From the NCBI GenBank assembly GCA_021397845.1, contig CM038042.1, positions 36,032,418 to 36,096,417 of the forward strand: a stretch of DNA of 64,000 nt, written 5' to 3'. Shown piece after piece: positions 59,005 to 64,000 of the stretch. The notes under the pieces were generated by a model. It was not told the origin of the DNA, did no database searches, and was given only the letters and a program-made list of their open reading frames with translations. A program made the position numbers and the translations under genes. Origin of the DNA: Areca catechu (taxonomy: Eukaryota; Streptophyta; Magnoliopsida; Arecales; Arecaceae). Every line of letters starts with the position of its first letter. Position 1 is the first letter of the stretch.

Positions 59005-61375
59005 TGTAGGGTTCGGTGGCAAGGCGGAAACATAGATTTCAAAATTTTTATCTTTATGAAATCTTCACCAAACCCTTAACCCAAGATCTCCTTAAAAGAA
59101 TTAAAACATATAACATGTATATATAAGATTTAAACTCATATTAAAGTACTAACCTGTATTGCTAAAATCCAAACTTTAAATCTCCACCAGGTGCCCAAAT
59201 GTTCACCCTCCAATGGTGATCCACACAGAAAAAGATGAAGACTACAATTTTTGTTCTTGGCTCCTCTTCTTGAATTCTTTTTCAAGAATTCAATTCTTGG
59301 ACTTTTAAGCTGAAATTTTCTTTCTTGAAAATTTCTTTTCTTCCTTCTTTCCTCTTCTTGAATTCTTTTCTTGAATTCCCTTTCTTGAATTCCTTTCCTT
59401 GAATTGAATTGGAAAAAAAATTAAGACAAGTAAAGTCTTAATTCAAGAAAGAAAAGAAGAAGAATAGACCCTTCCTTTTCCCTTTCCTTTATCGTTCAAG
59501 ACCTTCCTCTTATTCTTGTTTAGGATCAGAGTGTCGATAGAGATTATCTCTGTAAAGGAAACAATACCCAACAAGCATAAAGGGAAGGAGTATTCCAGAG
59601 AGGAGGAGAGGAATATGATCTCTGTATTTGATTATTTAAAAAAAAAAACCCCGAGAACCCAAACCCTTTTATAGATTTCAGAGGGGCATTTTCTCAAAAC
59701 ATCGCAACCCTCTGAAACCCCAGGAATCACGATCCCTCATTCCTCATGCATCCCCTCAACCAAAAATCATGATTCTCCGATTTAATTTTTGTTTTTCTGA
59801 TGAGGAGGACTCTCGAAGAAACTTCAGGAAGAATCGCAACTTTTGAAGACGGACATGCGACCGAAAAATGATGGATCTTTTTCCTTAATTTTCATGGCCA
59901 TCAGATCCAGATCCAAGGATGTCAGACAAGGATCCAAATCGACCCCTTTTCTTGATTTTTCTCCGATGGAATTTCCTTCCCACGTGCGTGAAGAGGAGTC
60001 CACACGCGAGTGGACTCTTCTTCTTGGCACGCGCGGGTGAGGAAGGGTGTGGGCGTCTTGGAGAGAGAGTCTCATTAAACTTGATTCACTTGGGTTCAAC
60101 CATGGGTTAGTCCAATGTCCTAAAATTTAAATTAGACTTTAATCTGGTTCAATTAGAACCCAATTAAGCCCAAATTGAAATCAAATTCGAATCTGATTCG
60201 AATAGAAATTGGGTCTGCAACACATGCTAGTGTGTTTATCCTGCAAACATGATTTAATTCCAAATTAAATCCTTCATCAATTCTCTTTTGTGTGTGACCC
60301 ATTGGGTTCCACACCTAGCCAGTAGTAGGTCCGAGTGCTATTTAACTTAATTCGGTTAGATCTCAACTAAGCCGATTTAGGTCAACTCAAACTAGCTCGA
60401 CTCGGTCAATTAGAATCTAATTCTAATTAACTGATTTGAATTACCATAATTCAATCATATACCTACAAGACAAGATTGATGTCTAGCAACGTATCATGTC
60501 TACCCGGAAGATGTGGAATTTTGGTGGAATTACCAAAATACTCTTCAGTGGTGAGTTACCGGGCAATTCAGTCCTTTGATCAAATTGCATCCCGAATATG
60601 ATTATGAATATGGATACTTATCAAATCCAATTTCATATTCATCCCTAGCTCAATCTTTATAATGATGATTCATTAATGAACCATTAGAAATTAACTCTAA
60701 TGTTCATACTTTGATCAAAGATTTCCTGAATCCATCATTTGATCGAAATTAGCTGGATGCAATTCCCTCTTACTAGGGCTGATCAATTCCTTGTTGACCT
60801 ACTCACAACCTCCATATACAATCCACCATACCCAGTATCACCTTGTGCATGACTCAGTGTCATGATTGATTGTGAACCAAAGTATGGATTCATATATATA
60901 AGGTACCTTGGTAGTCTCACGTCAAAGGACCACATGCACTACTCCCACTATGAGAATTATCTATTGACAAATAGATAAGGTTCCATTAGATATTCTCAAT
61001 CTGGATCAATTCAGTGAACTCATTCTCTAATGAACACTCACATCCTAGTATTAGTGTCAAACACAAGTGACTGTGAGATCAGTCACCCTCATCACAAAGC
61101 ATATATAGGATGTGCTGGTCTTGCCGGAAACATTGATCCCCAACTCAATGTCCCATCGACCAGGAATATTTTAGATTAGGGTTTTAAGGCTTTAGGTCTC
61201 ACTGGTATGATCTCATCATAACCCTAGAACCATAGCCCTAATCTATGGGGTTCATCATATAATCATAAAGACACAGTGTATGATGAAAATAATGCCTTTA
61301 TTATAATAATGTCAATTCATTGATTTTGGGATCGAAATACAATATTTCAATTGGCTTTCAGGGCACAATCTTTCA
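59005..61375 (-). repeat. 5' LTR of copia D
   Basis: 2371 bp, matching 51453-53817 with few differences. TATA box at 59667-59673 on the minus strand; inverted repeat at 59990-60023. The outer end CTTTCA is followed by CTTTT. Confidence 0.95.
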
Positions 61376-62255
61376 CTTTTATATAAGCACCTTAAGACCC
61401 ATTCAAAATTTAAATGAAAAAAACATTACAAGGCTTCATGAAGAGGGTTCCCAAAAATCAAAATTTTCTCCATGGAATCCTCTCTTGGCCGGCCTTGAAA
61501 TGGTGAAGTGCTTGATTCAGGGGACTGAGGAGGGGAGCATGTTTCAAGAATCATGGGTGCCCACTTGATCTTTGCTTCTTTTCTTGACCATCCAGGCTTT
61601 TTACGGAGAAAGGCTTAATATGGGGGCATGAAGCATGGATCTTGTCTTGGCACCTTTGGACTTTTGAATTTCTTCCATGGTTGATCAAACACTTTGAGAA
61701 GAAGTCTTGATATGGGGGGCTTGAAACAAGGATCATGTCTTCACATATCTTCAACTCCGATTAACCTTCCTTGGCCACCCGTGGCTTCTTTGGAAAGAGT
61801 CTTGATAGGGGGAGGGAAGGGAGGCTTGGATCAAGAGATGTTGTCGACATAAATTAGCATTTCCTTCATGCCTTGGCTGCCCACTTGTCATGGTGATGTG
61901 GCGCCACATAGGATGGATGAGGTGGTGCTTAAGGGCTGAAGTGGCATCCTTCAAGGCATAAGAGATGGCTTGGCCCATTAATAATTGGACTAGACTCAAT
62001 GACCACTCCTTCAAATAGGCTTGGGCCCAATCTTCAAGTAGACTCGGGCTTGGACCAATTTAGCTGAATACAGGGTTTATTGACCTTGCTTGACCACATT
62101 GGCAAAGGTACAGGACTAAAATAAATGTACATGACTCAAAGTAAAAATTGCCTAGGCTTGAAGCCTTATTACAGGACCCAACGGACTAAACCCTAGTCAG
62201 AGATCCACAGAGGGTTGAGGAGCCTCTGTCTGATTCTGGTGCCCACACCATAGTA

Positions 62256-62790
62256 TGGATAGACCTTATCTTATATTTGAATTTGAACCATCCTTATCTT
62301 TCTATCTTGTATTTAAATTCAAATGAGGGTTGGAAAGGTCTAAAATACCACCCTCATTCCTTTGTAAAAAAAATGATGAATGAAAATGAGTTTTTAGAAA
62401 AGAGTGATTCTTTTCTTTTGCTCTGCATGGAGAGGGTGAGAGGCCCAACAATCACTCCGTAAGGAGAGCACAAGAGGTGCAATCCCGGGACATGATGTGA
62501 GGTCATGTCTAGTTATCCCCTTCCTTGATTTCACCTTCTCTACCACCCTTATGTCCTTTGAGATTCACATTAATGGCTCCAAGTAGCGAGGTGGGTGAGA
62601 TGCCCTAGAGGTGAGAGGTCTCTCCGTGAATGTGAGCCTCAAAGTCTATGAGAGTCAAGATTTTTTTTACCTTCCATCTTTATTGTTCCTTCACCACCTC
62701 CCTAAAAAAAATCAAAAAAAATAGGATACCCTAATCTTTGGTGTCTTGTTAGCTCGCCGACGATCCTTTACCTGATCCCGTCCCCCATCA
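62256..62790 (+). repeat. 3' LTR of G, second piece
   Basis: Resumes after the TAGTA duplication and ends CCCCCATCA, parallel to 48613-49147. The TATA box is damaged here (TCTAAAATACC near 62340). Confidence 0.9.
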
Positions 62791-62795
62791 ACGGG

Positions 62796-63034
62796 GGGGT
62801 CCAGATGCTTGGCAGGGTGACTTGAGTGGGGTATGGGTTCTCCTCTTGAATATGACTTGAATGAAAGCCAAAAAGTTACAGGACTCAATGGACTCATTTG
62901 GCTCACTTTAGTATAAGTAACTCATGATTAATGGACTACAGGACTCAAAACAAAAATTGATTGATTTCCCAACACATGACTCAAAGATCTTCATGGATCC
63001 CTGAAATTCTTGTTTGATCCTGATGTCCCCATCA
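62796..63034 (-). repeat. 5' LTR of H, outer piece
   Basis: Completes the LTR at 47101-48431. On the minus strand it begins TGATGGGGACATCAGGATC at 63034, the usual start for this group of LTRs. Confidence 0.82.
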
Positions 63035-63497
63035 CCTTGTCCTTCCTTAAATGTATGCACCTAACCGAGGTACAGTATGCACTCTAGCAAGAACATGAGG
63101 TGATATGTAAAAATCATCTAAGGGTAGAACCTTGGTCTATAAGATATTTTTTGAAATACTATTGGCTAACTTTACAATAAGATGTAGCCGAGCTTGTGGG
63201 AAGGTGTGATTGGTGTCAGTGAAATTCTTATATCCAATGCTAACTTGCCACTTTGCTAACACCTATTAGCATGCCATAGCCCTCCGCATAATGAGGGATG
63301 GACATTCTTGGACTATTTCTCTAGGCATCGAGCCGGCGAAAACTTCTACTTGTTGTAATTGATTACTTCACCAAGAGGGTTGAAACCAAATCATTGCCTT
63401 ACATTATAGAGGCCAAGGTATGGACTTATTTGAAAAACCATTATCTGCCATTTTGGTTTACCTCGGGTTATCAACACAGATAATGATTCGATGACTT
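63035..63497 (+). pseudogene. Ty3/gypsy integrase core remnant
   Basis: From about 63280 the translation, with frame changes, gives the integrase core: a GWTFLDYFSRHRAGE-like stretch, then LVVIDYFTKRVETKSLP, then HFGLPRVINTDND, matching the usual VVIDYFTKWVE and RFGLPRVIVTDNGxQF. The first part (63035-63280) has no clear coding signal. It is the only integrase core of gypsy type in the window, from an element not otherwise visible, which served as target for H and for the LTR at 63498. Confidence 0.8.
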
Positions 63498-64000
63498 TGG
63501 TGTGGGCACCAGAATCAGAAGAAGACTTCAGGGTTCCATTTGGATCTCTGAATGACCTTGCCCGAAGATTAAGGTTTGTAATAAGGGTTGACCTGGTCAA
63601 CCAGATTATTTTGTTTCTTTGAGTCTGCATGTCATTTTGTTGAGTCATGTTGACTCAGTCTAAGTCCAAGTCAAGTCCTGGTTGGCGCCATTCCCTAGGG
63701 CATCATTTTTTCTTCCAAGGCCAAATGCAAGTGTACGCCACACTCCTAGCCAAACTCCCAGGACCAGTTAGTGCCACATTTCATCCCAGTGTCTATGGTC
63801 CCCACGCCCAAGAGAGCAAGAAAATTTTCTTAGGAGAAGTCAAGGAAGGCGCCCACAAGCTGCCAAAAGTAACCAAGCTAAAGGAGCAGGGGATTTTTCT
63901 TGGAGAGGACTTCAAGGTAGGCACCCACACCTGCCTAAAGTACCTGGCTATGAATGGAAGGAGCCTAGTCTTGGGGAGAAAGACTAGGAGATGAGTATTT
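63498..64000 (+). mobile_element. Start of an S2/S3-family LTR, cut by the window
   Basis: TGGTGTGGGCACCAGAATCAG begins an LTR like S2 and S3. The right end is outside, so solo or full-length status is unknown. The open stretch 63647-63994 is LTR sequence, not a gene I can support. Confidence 0.82.

Larger units (their letters stand above)
51453..61375 (-). mobile_element. Copia element D, full-length, best preserved
   Basis: A 9.92-kb element with LTRs of 2365 bp (51453-53817) and 2371 bp (59005-61375) and flanks ATTTT/CTTTT. It is related to copia C in LTR, leader and protein. Gag and most of pol are open in long pieces with few breaks. It is the innermost insertion of its stack. The LTRs look highly similar by eye, more so than those of C. 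Confidence 0.95.
50713..62250 (-). mobile_element. Solo LTR S3, minus strand, with copia D inserted
   Basis: Own sequence is 50713-51452 and 61376-62250, about 1.6 kb, flanked by exact TAGTA copies (50708-50712, 62251-62255). The minus-strand start is TGGTGTGGGCACCAG, the family of S2. No internal region remains. Apparent frames such as 51017-51388 and 61751-62014 are incidental to the LTR. Confidence 0.92.
48432..62790 (+). mobile_element. Small LTR element G with GC-rich interior
   Basis: LTRs at 48432-49147 and 50480-62790 (the second split by the S3/D stack) with an interior of only about 1.3 kb. Flanks AGGGG (48427-48431) and ACGGG (62791-62795) may be a mutated duplication. The end of the interior, TCGAGTTCTGCCCATCTCAGGGGAAT, written here as a position only at 50455-50479, parallels the GSSS(S/A)HPGRIG end of the other gypsy-type elements. 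No pol gene is present. Confidence 0.82.
21826..63034 (-). mobile_element. Gypsy-derived element H, minus strand, opened by two insertion stacks
   Basis: Own sequence lies in three pieces: about 21826-23030 (gag and leader), 46388-48431 (leader, primer-binding site, LTR) and 62796-63034 (first part of the LTR). K (23031-46382) sits in its leader and G (48432-62790) in its LTR. The 3' part of gag, the spacer and the 3' LTR are missing at the left, where it meets copia A. Its remaining own length is about 3.5 kb. Confidence 0.82.

Noticed and set aside
63647..63994. Protein-coding gene at the right edge
   Set aside because: The frame lies within an LTR whose relatives at 13267 and 50713 do not keep it open.

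Overview
The window is plant nuclear DNA made up almost entirely of LTR retrotransposons, nested inside one another. Every coding trace I can read belongs to a Ty1/copia or Ty3/gypsy element: UBN2-type Gag, CCHC knuckle, DT(G/A) protease, HHCC/DDE integrase, YVDD reverse transcriptase, RNase H, chromodomain. Primer-binding sites match the 3' end of plant initiator-Met tRNA. No host gene, tRNA, rRNA or CRISPR array is visible. The species cannot be named; repeat load and element types suit a large flowering-plant genome.

Layout. 1-4706: a minus-strand copia LTR (M), split by two solo LTRs (128-1693 and 2892-4382). 4707-6722: a plus-strand copia fragment (I) with leader, gag and protease start. 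6723 to about 21825: plus-strand copia A (LTR, leader, decayed gag-pol, LTR), interrupted by a solo LTR (13267-14808) and by a 5'-truncated gypsy-derived element L (15777-19833). About 21826 to 63034: remains of a minus-strand gypsy-derived element H, opened by two insertion stacks. Stack one is K (plus, 23031-46382, TSD CAAAT), holding B (minus, 25527-42086, TSD ACTGG), holding copia C (plus, 25739-36098, TSD AGCAT/AGCGT). Stack two is G (plus, 48432-62790), holding a minus-strand solo LTR (50713-62250, TSD TAGTA), holding copia D (minus, 51453-61375). 63035-63497: a gypsy integrase remnant. From 63498: the start of another LTR that leaves the window.

The gypsy-derived elements B, K and L share one plan: long LTRs, a gag-like ORF, a non-coding spacer, then only the integrase C-terminus and a chromodomain running to the 3' LTR. 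Protease, reverse transcriptase, RNase H and integrase core are missing. Three copies share the same spacer, so this looks like a non-autonomous family that depends on enzymes from elsewhere; the LTR ends shared by all gypsy-type elements here fit trans-mobilisation.

The most interesting signal is in the untranslated leaders of copia C and D. Each carries four stem-loops about 80-110 nt apart. An almost invariant 18-20 nt cap (TTTGTTGTGTAACACAAG in C, TTTGTTGTGTACACACAAGG in D) is closed by stems whose sequence differs from loop to loop and between elements yet stays complementary. That is compensatory covariation, pointing to a conserved RNA structure, perhaps for packaging or dimerisation.
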